Shown here piece after piece: positions 19,023 to 27,498 of a stretch of DNA of 55,197 bases. Each line of letters begins with the position of its first letter. The first letter of the stretch is position 1. The notes under the pieces are model-generated. The model had not been told where the DNA came from, made no database searches, and saw only the letters and a list, made by a program, of their open reading frames with translations. The stretch comes from Erysipelotrichaceae bacterium (GTDB taxonomy: Bacteria > Bacillota_I > Bacilli_A > Erysipelotrichales > Erysipelotrichaceae). The stretch covers positions 1-55,197 of the forward strand of contig SVBN01000011.1 in the NCBI GenBank assembly GCA_015058875.1, in the 5' to 3' direction. The position numbers were made by a program, and so were the translations under genes.

Positions 19023-19351
19023 TATTTCCGGAGGAATTTCTGATCGGATTCGGGCATTGTATTGTCTTCCGTATACCGCTCCGCCGTCATATGCAGATCA
19101 TATTTGTTTCTCAGCTCCGCCAGCGTCTGCATCATTTCACTGGCGTGATGCGCATCGATCGCTTCCTGGTTTTCCCACTGGTCGATCAGAAGCACTGTTT
19201 CCGGATCATCCATGGAAATGTAGTACTCATAGCGGATATTGCCTTTTTCTTCTCTGATCTTCTGTACCGTACCGGAAGAAACCATTTCCTCGGCAAATTT
19301 TCTGGCACTGCCGTTCGTGCCGGTATATCTCAGATTTACAGTTAAACTCAT
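19022..19351 (-). CDS. antibiotic biosynthesis monooxygenase (ABM) domain protein
   Basis: The ATG at 19351 follows GGAGGGTTAT and gives 109 residues. The single ferredoxin-like ABM domain shows NLRYTGTNGSARKFAEEM, GNIRYEYYISMDDPETVLLIDQWENQEAIDAHH and MMQTLAELRNKYDLHM, as in YgiN-type quinol monooxygenases. Such proteins act as dimers on quinols or polycyclic substrates without cofactors; some are only binding proteins. It is convergent with moxR and divergent from the aldo/keto reductase. Confidence 0.85.
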   Translation of the reverse strand: MSLTVNLRYTGTNGSARKFAEEMVSSGTVQKIREEKGNIRYEYYISMDDPETVLLIDQWENQEAIDAHHASEMMQTLAELRNKYDLHMTAERYTEDNTMPESDQKFLRK

Positions 19352-19408
19352 ATAACCCTCCATCATTCAATGATATTATATTTCTGAAAACGGGTATGGG
19401 AAAAGGGT

Positions 19409-20380
19409 ATGAAATATAAAACACTCGGAAATACGGATATTAAGGTATCGGAAATCTGCCTCGGCGGTATGTCCTTCGGGAAACGCTCCGATGAATACTA
19501 TCAATGGACACTGGAAGAAAAAGAAACGGAAGAAATGATCGCGCATGCGATTGATCTCGGCGTTAATTTCATTGATACTGCCAATCAGTACAGCGGCGGT
19601 ACCAGCGAAGAATATATCGGAAAGGCGCTGAAGCATCTCGGCGTTCCGAGAGACCGGATCGTGATTGCATCAAAAGTATATTTCAATGAAGGAAAACTGA
19701 GCAGGGAAGCCATCCTCCGGGAAATCGACGGCACACTGACAAGACTCGGCACGGATTATCTGGACCTGTATCAGATTCACCGGTTTGACTATGACACTCC
19801 GATCGAAGAAACACTGGAAACCCTGGACTCCCTGGTTAAAGCGGGGAAAGTCAGGGCTCTCGGGGCATCCGCAATGTACGGCTATCAGTTCCATAACATG
19901 CAGATCTGTGCCGAAAAGAATGGATGGACGATGTTCAGCACCATGCAGAACCATTACAATCTGCTCTACCGGGAAGATGAGCGGGAAATGATTCCTATAT
20001 GCCGGCAGTACAATGTTTCTCTGATCCCTTATTCACCGCTGGCGGGCGGACATCTGGCACATACAGGATGGACTTCGGATTCCCTGCGCTCGCTGAGCGA
20101 CCGGACCATCCGGAGAAGATATGATCATGCGATGGACAACGATCTGAAGATCGTGGAACGGGTCCATGAAACAGCGGAAAAATATCACGTATCGATGAGT
20201 GAAGTATCTCTTGCCTGGCTGCTTTCCAAAGGCGCATCTCCGATTGTCGGAGCGACAAAGATCTCACACTTTGAACAGGCGGTCAGGGCAGCTGACCTTG
20301 TGCTTTCAGAAGAAGATATCCGGTATCTGGAAGAGCTGTATCTTCCACATCCCGTAAAGGGTGCCGTACCGCATCCATAA
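19409..20380 (+). CDS. aldo/keto reductase
   Basis: The 323-residue TIM-barrel oxidoreductase uses NADPH. The catalytic set is visible: Asp and Tyr in FIDTANQYSGGTSEEYIGKAL, Lys in VIASKVYF, and His in LYQIHRFDY. The C-terminal nucleotide-binding part is IVGATKISHFEQAV. The Tyr-containing loop and length fit the YhdN/YghZ-like group. AAAAGGG precedes the start. It ends 16 bases before the MBL-fold gene, so they are likely co-transcribed. Confidence 0.93.
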   Translation: MKYKTLGNTDIKVSEICLGGMSFGKRSDEYYQWTLEEKETEEMIAHAIDLGVNFIDTANQYSGGTSEEYIGKALKHLGVPRDRIVIASKVYFNEGKLSREAILREIDGTLTRLGTDYLDLYQIHRFDYDTPIEETLETLDSLVKAGKVRALGASAMYGYQFHNMQICAEKNGWTMFSTMQNHYNLLYREDEREMIPICRQYNVSLIPYSPLAGGHLAHTGWTSDSLRSLSDRTIRRRYDHAMDNDLKIVERVHETAEKYHVSMSEVSLAWLLSKGASPIVGATKISHFEQAVRAADLVLSEEDIRYLEELYLPHPVKGAVPHP

Positions 20381-20396
20381 GAAGGAGGATTTTTAC

Positions 20397-21323
20397 ATGA
20401 AAATAATCAGTCTTGCTGAAAATACCGAAGGCATCTCCGGATGCGGAACGGAGCACGGTCTCAGTCTCTGGATTGAAACCGGGAATCATAAAATCCTGAT
20501 GGATACCGGTGCTTCGGATCTTTTTGTACAGAATGCAGAGAAACTGGGCGTCGATCTTTCCCTGGCAGACATCTGCGTCATCTCCCACGGACACAATGAT
20601 CACGGCGGCGGCCTGAAGCGTTTTCTGGATATCAACCGGAAAGCAAAAGTCTTTATTCAGGAATCCGCGTTCGGTGAGTACTATTCCATCCGCAGCAACG
20701 AACCGGTATATATCGGCTTGGATCCGTCACTGAAAGAGAACGAAAGAATCATCAGAGTTCAGGGAGATTATGAAATCGAACCCGGTATCATCCTGTTTTC
20801 GGGAGTCCCTCTGAATCATCCGATGTACCATACCAACGATCATCTGAAGCAGAAGGTCAATGATGAACTGATCAATGACACATTCATGCATGAGCAGTAT
20901 CTGGTGATCTGTGAAAACGGGATGCAGGTATTATTCTCCGGCTGTGCGCACCGCGGGATTCTGAATATCCTCGAAGAATACCGGAACAGATACGGCAAAG
21001 ATCCGGACGATGTCATCAGCGGTTTCCATACCATGAATCATTCCCGCGGATATACCGATGAGGAAATCCATGACATTATCATGACCGCACAGGAACTGAA
21101 AAAACGGAGCACCGTATTCTTTACCTGTCACTGCACAGGCACGGCTCCGTATGAAGCGATGAAGGTCATTATGAACCGACAGCTGAATTATCTGCACTGC
21201 GGCGAACAGCTGACACTTTCAAAATCAGGGAAGGGGAATTATATGAAATACCATAAGATGTTTGCCTGGGGAACGGTCTTCTGCTTTGTGATGACCATGA
21301 TCACAGGCTATAAGCGGAAATAA
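20397..21323 (+). CDS. metallo-beta-lactamase fold hydrolase with C-terminal membrane-like tail
   Basis: A strong GAAGGAGG precedes the ATG at 20397 (308 residues). The di-metal motif is SHGHNDHGGG (HxHxDH), with later ligands in FSGCAHRGILN and TCHCTGTAP. This places it in the MJ0301-like group (dihydropterin ribofuranosyl-aminobenzene phosphate synthase-like), whose bacterial substrates are unknown. Residues 283-308 form an unrelated hydrophobic tail ending MTMITGYKRK. It begins at a Met preceded by GGAAGGGGA, so it may be a separate tiny membrane protein fused in frame. The last 23 bases overlap the convergent TetR gene. Confidence 0.88.
   Translation: MKIISLAENTEGISGCGTEHGLSLWIETGNHKILMDTGASDLFVQNAEKLGVDLSLADICVISHGHNDHGGGLKRFLDINRKAKVFIQESAFGEYYSIRSNEPVYIGLDPSLKENERIIRVQGDYEIEPGIILFSGVPLNHPMYHTNDHLKQKVNDELINDTFMHEQYLVICENGMQVLFSGCAHRGILNILEEYRNRYGKDPDDVISGFHTMNHSRGYTDEEIHDIIMTAQELKKRSTVFFTCHCTGTAPYEAMKVIMNRQLNYLHCGEQLTLSKSGKGNYMKYHKMFAWGTVFCFVMTMITGYKRK
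21243..21323 (+). CDS. possible 26-residue membrane peptide started inside the MBL gene
   Basis: The ATG at 21243 has its own AGGGAAGGGGAATTAT upstream. It encodes MKYHKMFAWGTVFCFVMTM followed by ITGYKRK: a basic N-terminus, one transmembrane span and a GYKRK end, resembling small single-span proteins of gut Firmicutes. It shares frame and stop with the MBL gene. Separate translation is inferred, not shown. Confidence 0.35.
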   Translation: MKYHKMFAWGTVFCFVMTMITGYKRK

Positions 21324-21864
21324 GCTCACCTCTCAGGCATTCAGGAAGCGACTCATAAAGGGCCTGTGCAGCCTGTACACTGTTCAGGCTGTATTTTCCG
21401 CCGATCCAGTCCTCAAAGAAGCCGGCACATCCGTAACAGAAGATCTTCAGCTGAAGATGTTCCTTTGCGTTCAGTGTCCGCTTCTTTTTTCCGCTGCCGT
21501 TCAGATTTCCGTATTCATACAGATGTTCTGCGGTCTGATAGCTGTATTCACAGATAAAATCCTTCAGGTTGTTGGCGCCTTCCGTATTGAACAGGGGAAG
21601 CAGCGGATGCCACACCTCTTTTCCTTTCTCCAGAATCAGTACGAACAGATCCTCCATGGTATGAAAGCTGCGATGGGCAATACTGCTTTCGATCAGATAG
21701 GAGAAATTGTAATTCATGACATCGTATTTATCATGAAAATGCCGGTAGAACGTTGCCCGGGAAACTCCGGCTTTCCGTACAATCTGCCGGACTGTCACAG
21801 AATAAAAGTCCTGTTCACAGATCAGTTCGTTAAACGCATTCAGGATTTTCTGCTTGGCATCCAT
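21301..21864 (-). CDS. TetR/AcrR family transcriptional regulator
   Basis: This 187-residue protein has an N-terminal helix-turn-helix: FYSVTVRQIVRKAGVSRATFYRHFHDKYDVM (about 20-50) matches the TetR signature. The ligand domain is helical and of the DhaS/KstR-like kind (TetR_C, with FCYGCAGFFEDWI). It is divergent from the large FAD/Fe-S gene, and a 9-bp perfect palindrome sits in front of its own start, so it likely represses both itself and the oxidoreductase-hypA operon. Its 3' end overlaps the MBL gene by 23 bases. Confidence 0.92.
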   Translation of the reverse strand: MDAKQKILNAFNELICEQDFYSVTVRQIVRKAGVSRATFYRHFHDKYDVMNYNFSYLIESSIAHRSFHTMEDLFVLILEKGKEVWHPLLPLFNTEGANNLKDFICEYSYQTAEHLYEYGNLNGSGKKKRTLNAKEHLQLKIFCYGCAGFFEDWIGGKYSLNSVQAAQALYESLPECLRGELISAYSL

Positions 21865-21877
21865 ATATCACCTCTGC

Positions 21878-21901
21878 GAGACAATTCATAGTAATTGTCT
21901 C
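21878..21901. promoter_or_regulatory. TetR-type operator palindrome
   Basis: GAGACAATT and AATTGTCTC flank a 6-base centre (catagt), a perfect 9-bp inverted repeat. It lies 13 bases from the TetR start and about 90 bases upstream of the oxidoreductase start, as expected of an autoregulated operator. Confidence 0.75.
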
Positions 21902-21993
21902 ATTATTATTTCGGATTGCAAGATTGCATATTTTTGCCTTATTCAGCACCGTTTATACTGTGTTTGTGAAGGGATTTACAAGGAGGATAATAC

Positions 21994-24732
21994 ATGTTTC
22001 AGACAAAACATATTCTGACCGACGGGGAAAAGAAATGTCTGGAAGAGTATGAACGGGAGAAAAGTCAGAAGCCGAGAAAGAATCTGATCAGACTTGTACG
22101 GCACATCAACATGCTGAATCCGGTGCCGGATGAGCATTCCTGGGAGTACATTTTCTTTGACCGTCAGCTGAGTGATGCACAGGTGGATTTTGCCCTGAAA
22201 ATGAAGCTCAGACATCAGTACACCATTCCCGAACTTGCGGCCGTGGAAAAGATGAGCGTTGAAGAAACCGCACAGATGGCATATGACCTCTGCTATATCG
22301 GACTGCTGGAATACTGCAATTCCCCGGGCAGCGAGGACAAGGTTCAGCTGCCGGTATTTGCGCCGGGTGCCATGGAATCCACGGTCATGACCAAAGAGCG
22401 CACCGATAAGTATCCGGAAACCGCTCCGGCATTCCTGAATTATGTTCTGGATCTGCAGAAAAAGATTTCCGGTGCCACATTCATGGGCTCCGCCCTGATG
22501 CGTGCGATTCCGGTAGAAAGCGCGATTCAGGGAAATACCAGAAAAGTCAAATATGAGGAGATCTCCTACTGGCTGGACAAAGCCGGCGACAGCATCGGCG
22601 TTGCGCCGTGCGAGTGCCGCAAGCTGAGACGTATGGTCGGAGAAGGCACAGCCGATCTGGAAGGCGAATGGTGCATCAACCTCGGCAACTATGCCGAATC
22701 ATGCATCCGCATGGGCAAAGCAAGAAGACTGACCAGAGCGGAAGCGGAAGAAAAGATCAAGCGTGCGGAGGAGCTCGGCTATGTCCATCAGCTGTCCAAC
22801 ATTGACGGTCCGGACTTTTCCCTTTTCATCTGCAACTGCCCGTGGGATACCTGCATGGCGCTGCGCACTTCCTGGTATACATCTTCTCCGGATCTTTCCA
22901 AATCCAACTATACAGCATCGGTTGATCCGGCGAACTGCGTTGCCTGCGGCGGATGCGTCGAGGTATGTCCGCAGAATGCCGTAAAGCTCGGAGAAAAGCT
23001 CTGCCAGAAGCGTCCGGTGGAAATCAGAGATGCGGAAGTTGCGAGTGACTTTGTCTTCATGAATCCGAAGAAGTGGACCGGTGAGAAGTTCCTGCGTGAG
23101 CGTGAGAATGTCGTTCCGGAAACGGGTACCGCACCATGCAAGACCAACTGCCCGGCACACATTGCCGTTCAGGGCTATCTGAAGATGGCAAACGAAGGCA
23201 GATACAGGGAAGCTCTGGAACTGATCAAGAAGGAAAATCCGTTCCCGGCAATGTGCGGCAGAGTCTGTGCAAGATTCTGTGAACAGGTATGCACCAGAGG
23301 CGATATTGATTCACCGGTTGCCATCGATGAAGTCAAGAAATTCCTGGCAGATATGGAACTGAAGGATGAAAACCGGTTTGTGCCGGAAAAGCGGTTCAAT
23401 GAAGGCAAAAAGGTTGCGGTCATCGGCTCCGGTCCTGCCGGACTGTCCGCCGCCTACTACCTGGCAGTATGGGGGCATGATGTCACCGTATTTGAAAAGG
23501 AATGCAGACCCGGCGGTATGATGACCTTCGGCATGCCTTCCTTCCGTCTGGACAGAAAGGTCGTCGAAGCGGAAATTGACGTTGTCCGGCAGCTCGGCGT
23601 AGAAATTCAATGCAATGTCGAAGTCGGAAAAGATATCACCCTTGATGAACTGAGAAAACAGGGTTATCAGGGCTTCTATGTTGCGATCGGTGCCCAGGGC
23701 GGCAGGAAACTCAATGTGGAGGGTGAAGACAGTGAGGGCGTTATCTCCGGAATCGATTTCCTGAGAAAGGTATCCTTTGAACAGATCGAACCTCTGCGCG
23801 GAGAAGTCGTCGTGGTCGGCGGCGGAAACGTCGCGGTCGATGTCGCCAGAACCGCTGTCCGCTTCGGTGCGGAACACGTGACCATGCTGTGTCTGGAACA
23901 GAGAGATGAAATGCCGGCATCCGAAGAAGAAGTACTCGAAGCACTGGAGGAAGGCATCGATCTGAAGTGCGGATGGGGTCCGAAGTTCATTTCCGCAGAA
24001 GACGGCAGAGTGACCTCGGTTACCTTCAAGGCATGCACGCAGGTCAAGGATGCGGACGGCAGATTCAATCCGCAGTATGACGAAGATACAACAATCACGC
24101 TGGATGCGGATTATGTTCTCTCCGCAATCGGCCAGTCGATTGAATGGGGAAATCTGCTGGACGGCGAAAAGGTGGAACTCAACCGGAACAGAACCGCAAA
24201 AGCGGATTCCTGGACTTATCAGACAGCACAGGAAGATGTATTTGTCGGCGGAGATGTCTATACCGGGCCGAGCTTTGCAATCTATGCGATTGCGGCCGGC
24301 AAGGAAGGTGCGGAATCACTGCACAGATATGTCTGGGAAGGCCATTCCCTGACGCTGGGCAGAGTCCGCAGAGACAACTTCCACTACATTGATAAGGACA
24401 ATCTGGTCATTGCCAGCTATGACCGCGGTCTGCGTCAGGTACCCGGAAAGGATCCGGAAAAAGTACGCACGTTCTCAGATGAGCGTCTGACCTTTACCGA
24501 AGAACAGGTCAGGAAAGAAACTTCCAGATGTCTGTCCTGCGGTGCCGCAAGGGTGGATTCCAAACTCTGCATTGGATGCGGACTCTGCACATTGAAGTGC
24601 AATTTCGATGCGATTCATCTCGACCGTACCGCCGATGTATGGGGTGTTCCGTATGAACAGCTTGTACCGACGGTCATAAAGGAAGAAGTGAAGAAGATCG
24701 GAAAGATCGCAATGCGCAAGATCAAGGCCTGA
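21994..24732 (+). CDS. multidomain FAD/Fe-S oxidoreductase (GltD-like core with ferredoxin domains)
   Basis: At 912 residues this is a multi-cofactor electron-transfer protein. Residues 1-300 are a Cys-containing domain (CEC at 206, C227, C237, CNCPWDTC at 280-287) found before ferredoxin modules. Residues 311-330 bind one 4Fe-4S (C315, C318, C321, C325). Residues 380-435 are the GltD-type Cys cluster (C382, C386, C421, C425, C429, C433). The FAD loop GSGPAGLSAAYYL starts at 478, and a second dinucleotide fold starts at VVVVGGGNVAVDVA. A last ferredoxin (CLSCGAARVDSKLCIGCGLC) lies near 850-880. It likely moves electrons between NAD(P)H and ferredoxin or an unknown acceptor. AAGGAGG precedes the start. 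hypA follows after 1 base. Confidence 0.85.
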   Translation: MFQTKHILTDGEKKCLEEYEREKSQKPRKNLIRLVRHINMLNPVPDEHSWEYIFFDRQLSDAQVDFALKMKLRHQYTIPELAAVEKMSVEETAQMAYDLCYIGLLEYCNSPGSEDKVQLPVFAPGAMESTVMTKERTDKYPETAPAFLNYVLDLQKKISGATFMGSALMRAIPVESAIQGNTRKVKYEEISYWLDKAGDSIGVAPCECRKLRRMVGEGTADLEGEWCINLGNYAESCIRMGKARRLTRAEAEEKIKRAEELGYVHQLSNIDGPDFSLFICNCPWDTCMALRTSWYTSSPDLSKSNYTASVDPANCVACGGCVEVCPQNAVKLGEKLCQKRPVEIRDAEVASDFVFMNPKKWTGEKFLRERENVVPETGTAPCKTNCPAHIAVQGYLKMANEGRYREALELIKKENPFPAMCGRVCARFCEQVCTRGDIDSPVAIDEVKKFLADMELKDENRFVPEKRFNEGKKVAVIGSGPAGLSAAYYLAVWGHDVTVFEKECRPGGMMTFGMPSFRLDRKVVEAEIDVVRQLGVEIQCNVEVGKDITLDELRKQGYQGFYVAIGAQGGRKLNVEGEDSEGVISGIDFLRKVSFEQIEPLRGEVVVVGGGNVAVDVARTAVRFGAEHVTMLCLEQRDEMPASEEEVLEALEEGIDLKCGWGPKFISAEDGRVTSVTFKACTQVKDADGRFNPQYDEDTTITLDADYVLSAIGQSIEWGNLLDGEKVELNRNRTAKADSWTYQTAQEDVFVGGDVYTGPSFAIYAIAAGKEGAESLHRYVWEGHSLTLGRVRRDNFHYIDKDNLVIASYDRGLRQVPGKDPEKVRTFSDERLTFTEEQVRKETSRCLSCGAARVDSKLCIGCGLCTLKCNFDAIHLDRTADVWGVPYEQLVPTVIKEEVKKIGKIAMRKIKA

Positions 24733-24733
24733 T

Positions 24734-25099
24734 ATGCACGAGATCAGTGTTCTGCATAAAGCGGTCGATCTGGCGGAACAGACCGCCAGAGACAACCATA
24801 TTTCGCGTCTGAGCTACATCACCCTGGAAGTCGGAGAGCTTTCCGGCTATCTCCCGGTATTCTTCGAAAAGTATTTCCCGATCGTCATTGAGGGCCGGGA
24901 GGTCTTTGATGGCTGTGAGCTGAAAATGATCACGGCAAGAGGGGAAGCCCTGTGTCTTGACTGCAATGCCATATACAATGTCATGCGGTCGGAAGGAAAA
25001 TGTCCCAAATGCGGGTCAAGATACAAAAAGATCCTCGGCGGACGGCAGTTCCTGCTGAAGGAAATCGGCTTTCTCGAAGAAAATGAGATCACACAATGA
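24734..25099 (+). CDS. hypA: hydrogenase nickel metallochaperone HypA-like protein
   Basis: The 121-residue protein starts MHEISV, giving the N-terminal Met-His-Glu nickel site of HypA. It carries the zinc site C74-x2-C77 and C90-x2-C93. HypA delivers nickel to NiFe hydrogenase or urease precursors. Neither hydrogenase structural genes nor hypBCDEF are in the window. The gene instead follows the FAD/Fe-S oxidoreductase by one base and ends at a terminator. So it either serves a distant nickel enzyme or has been recruited to this oxidoreductase. Confidence 0.9.
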   Translation: MHEISVLHKAVDLAEQTARDNHISRLSYITLEVGELSGYLPVFFEKYFPIVIEGREVFDGCELKMITARGEALCLDCNAIYNVMRSEGKCPKCGSRYKKILGGRQFLLKEIGFLEENEITQ

Positions 25100-25106
25100 T
25101 CCGGTC

Positions 25107-25136
25107 AGCCTGTGCACGAATGTGTGCAGGCTTTTT
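25107..25136 (+). terminator. terminator after hypA
   Basis: AGCCTGTGCAC (25107-25117) pairs with GTGTGCAGGCT (25122-25132) with one mismatch or wobble, followed by TTTTT. Confidence 0.85.
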
Positions 25137-25150
25137 CCGATGCGGCCGGT

Positions 25151-25179
25151 TTGACATTCCGCGTATGTTCCTCAATAAT
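25151..25179 (+). promoter_or_regulatory. strong promoter for the aldolase operon
   Basis: TTGACA (25151-25156), a 17-base spacer and AATAAT (25174-25179) give an expected start near 25186. This rules out longer reading starts upstream for the first gene. Confidence 0.7.
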
Positions 25180-25233
25180 GAAATAAAAGCAGGATATTGT
25201 ACATATCATATGGAAACCGGACAGGACAGAATC

Positions 25234-25740
25234 ATGCAGAAATATCAGTATCTGAGCAGCTGTCTGAATAAAGAAGGACTGCTTCAGAAAGATACGCTTT
25301 TTTTGATGCCCGGAAAAATCATTTTAAATGCGGAAGGGGAACCGGTTTCTTCTTCCTTTTTTGACCGGACGGACGCGGAATATGCATTGTTTACCCACGG
25401 TCTTTATTCTCTCCGTTACGCCGGAAGAAAACAGGATCTCAAAGCCTCCATCGATGACATGGCACAGATGTTCGGAAGAACCGTTTATTCCCGCGAAGCG
25501 CCGGAAAGGAAAGACTGTGCCTGTCTGATTCATGACAGAGGATTCTTTGTGACGGCACGGTATGAAAAGGAACTGACTGCGGCCGCAGTCCTGATGGAAA
25601 AAGCATGCCGGACGGAAATTCTTGCAGAGAAAATCGGTTCCGTCCGTTACCTGAATCCCGCACTGTGTGAAGCGGAACATTTAGTATATCTTCTGAAATA
25701 TTCAAAGCATGAGAAAGAGGCTGCCGATGAAAGAGAATGA
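25234..25740 (+). CDS. divergent class II aldolase-like protein lacking the zinc site
   Basis: I choose the ATG at 25234 because AGGA lies 7 bases before it and upstream codons precede the inferred transcript start or lack a site; 25210 is an alternative. The 168-residue product shares its C-terminal half with class II aldolases: LKASIDDMAQMFGRTV, then CACLIHDRGFFVTARYEKEL, then ending HLVYLLKYSKHEKE. The NHG histidine of the neighbouring aldolase is here DRG, and the N-terminal half has no TPSG, SSE or HTH motif. So it is probably a non-catalytic paralogue, perhaps a structural partner of the next gene's product. It overlaps that gene by 14 bases. Confidence 0.65.
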   Translation: MQKYQYLSSCLNKEGLLQKDTLFLMPGKIILNAEGEPVSSSFFDRTDAEYALFTHGLYSLRYAGRKQDLKASIDDMAQMFGRTVYSREAPERKDCACLIHDRGFFVTARYEKELTAAAVLMEKACRTEILAEKIGSVRYLNPALCEAEHLVYLLKYSKHEKEAADERE

Positions 25741-26260
25741 GCTGCGCAATGAAATCATACGCTGCGGAAAAGAACTGGCGGACAGCGGACTGATCCAGGG
25801 AACCTGGGGAAATATATCTGCGAAACTCGACAATGTATATTTTCTGATCACACCCTCCGGAGCAGATTATCATCACATTCAGCCGGAAGATATCGTCCGT
25901 GTCTGCATCGATGACGGAAGTTATGAAAATGGGAAGCATCCATCCAGCGAGCGGGTCATGCATCAGAAAATCTATCAGAACCGTCAGGATATCGGTGCCA
26001 TCGTGCATACGCATTCCCCGTTCTGTTCGATCTTTGCGGCCTGCCGGAAAGATCTTCTGACAGACCGTCTGGATTATCCCTGCGCGCCATACGGAATCAG
26101 CGGATCGGAAAAACTTGCAGTCAATGCGTCCCGTATCATGCTCGGACATGACGGCTGCATCCTTGCCAATCACGGCTTTATATGCGGCGCACCGGATCTG
26201 AACTCAGCCATGCGCCGGGCAGCGGAAGCGGAACAGGCAGCGGAGGAAATGCTGTTATGA
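25727..26260 (+). CDS. class II aldolase / L-ribulose-5-phosphate 4-epimerase family
   Basis: From the ATG at 25727 (AAAGAGG 6 bases upstream) the 177-residue protein keeps all expected residues: GNIS for phosphate, TPSG, the catalytic Glu in SSERVMH, zinc histidines in HTHS, and the third histidine in LANHGF. Members cleave or epimerise phosphorylated ketoses such as L-fuculose 1-phosphate, yielding DHAP plus an aldehyde. It is somewhat shorter than FucA (215). Context with DHAP/glycerol-3-phosphate type dehydrogenases supports an aldolase. The substrate is unknown. Confidence 0.9.
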   Translation: MKENELRNEIIRCGKELADSGLIQGTWGNISAKLDNVYFLITPSGADYHHIQPEDIVRVCIDDGSYENGKHPSSERVMHQKIYQNRQDIGAIVHTHSPFCSIFAACRKDLLTDRLDYPCAPYGISGSEKLAVNASRIMLGHDGCILANHGFICGAPDLNSAMRRAAEAEQAAEEMLL

Positions 26261-27498
26261 AGGATATATATGATGTCATCGTCATCGGTGCCGGACCTGC
26301 CGGTCTCTCTGCTGCAGTCTGCGCCGCGGAAAACGGTGCGGATGTTCTGGTTGTCGAGAGGGAAAAGGAACCCGGCGGTATCCTGAAGCAGTGCATTCAT
26401 GACGGATTCGGTCTTTCCAGATACGGTGAACGGCTGAGCGGACCGGAATATGCTTACCGGGATATCATCAGACTTCAGGCGGTGAATGCAGATACGGCAT
26501 ACGGGGCATTTGTACTGGATATCGGGGAAGAAAACGGTGCATTCCGGCTGATCCTGTCCATGCGGGACGGCCTGCACCATGTAACCGGCAGAGCACTGAT
26601 CCTTGCGACCGGATGCCGCGAGCGTACCGCAAAGCAGGTGTTTATTCATGGGGACAGGCCTTCGGGCATCTATACTGCCGGTACCGTGCAGAATTTCATC
26701 AACCTGAAAGGCTGGATGCCGGCAAAAAGAGCCGTCATTCTGGGCAGCGGAGATATCGGTCTGATTATGGCCAGGAGGCTGATTCTGGAAGGCGCGGAAG
26801 TGCTGGGCGTTTATGAGGCAAAGAACAGACCGGGAGGCCTTGCGAGAAATATTGCCCAGTGTCTGAATGACTTCGATATTCCGCTCTATCTTTCCAGAAC
26901 CGTCACCAGGACGTTCGGAAAAGACCGTCTGGAAGCAGTGGAAATCATGGATGTCGATGAAAATATGAATCCCATCAGCGGAACAGAAGAGATTGTCCCA
27001 TGTGATACTCTGGTGCTCTCGGTCGGTCTGATTCCGGAGAATGAACTGGCGGAAAGCATCGGCGTTCCGATCGGTGATCAGACACACGGTCCTCTGATCG
27101 ATCAGAATATGCATACATTGAAGGACGGCATCTTTGCGGCAGGCAACTGCGTCAGCGTCAATGACCTCGCCGATTATGTCAGTGAAAACGGAACCATTGC
27201 AGGAAAAGCAGCCGCGGAATATATCCGGGGGAAAAAAGACAGAAGCCTGATCCCGGTCCGCAGTGAGGAAGGCATCGCTGCCTGTGTTCCGTCGCATCTC
27301 GATATATGCAGTGATTTAAATAACGTCACCCTGTATCTCCGCAGTGATGACGATTGCAAAGATAAAGCACTCGTTCTGGAAAGCGGCGGAAACATACTTC
27401 TGACAAAGAAAATGCGGACGGTTCATTCCGCGGAAATCATCCGTATTGAAGCAGATCTTTCCGGGACTGACCGGGAACTGAAGGTGAGGCTGATATGA
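26257..27498 (+). CDS. FAD/NAD-dependent oxidoreductase of the glycerol-3-phosphate dehydrogenase cluster type
   Basis: Starting at the ATG at 26257 (4-base overlap with the aldolase) gives 413 residues. The FAD loop is VIGAGPAGLSAAVCAAENG, followed by ERTAKQVFIHGDRPSG. A second dinucleotide fold is AVILGSGDIGLIMARRL, and a C-terminal FAD motif is DGIFAAGNCV. In Firmicutes this protein sits with a GlpA-like dehydrogenase and a DUF1667 protein, as it does here. It probably passes electrons from the dehydrogenase to NAD or another acceptor. Confidence 0.88.
   Translation: MKDIYDVIVIGAGPAGLSAAVCAAENGADVLVVEREKEPGGILKQCIHDGFGLSRYGERLSGPEYAYRDIIRLQAVNADTAYGAFVLDIGEENGAFRLILSMRDGLHHVTGRALILATGCRERTAKQVFIHGDRPSGIYTAGTVQNFINLKGWMPAKRAVILGSGDIGLIMARRLILEGAEVLGVYEAKNRPGGLARNIAQCLNDFDIPLYLSRTVTRTFGKDRLEAVEIMDVDENMNPISGTEEIVPCDTLVLSVGLIPENELAESIGVPIGDQTHGPLIDQNMHTLKDGIFAAGNCVSVNDLADYVSENGTIAGKAAAEYIRGKKDRSLIPVRSEEGIAACVPSHLDICSDLNNVTLYLRSDDDCKDKALVLESGGNILLTKKMRTVHSAEIIRIEADLSGTDRELKVRLI

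Noticed and set aside
25096..25233. Longer start for the aldolase-like gene
   Set aside because: It would begin inside the hypA terminator and upstream of the TTGACA-N17-AATAAT promoter.
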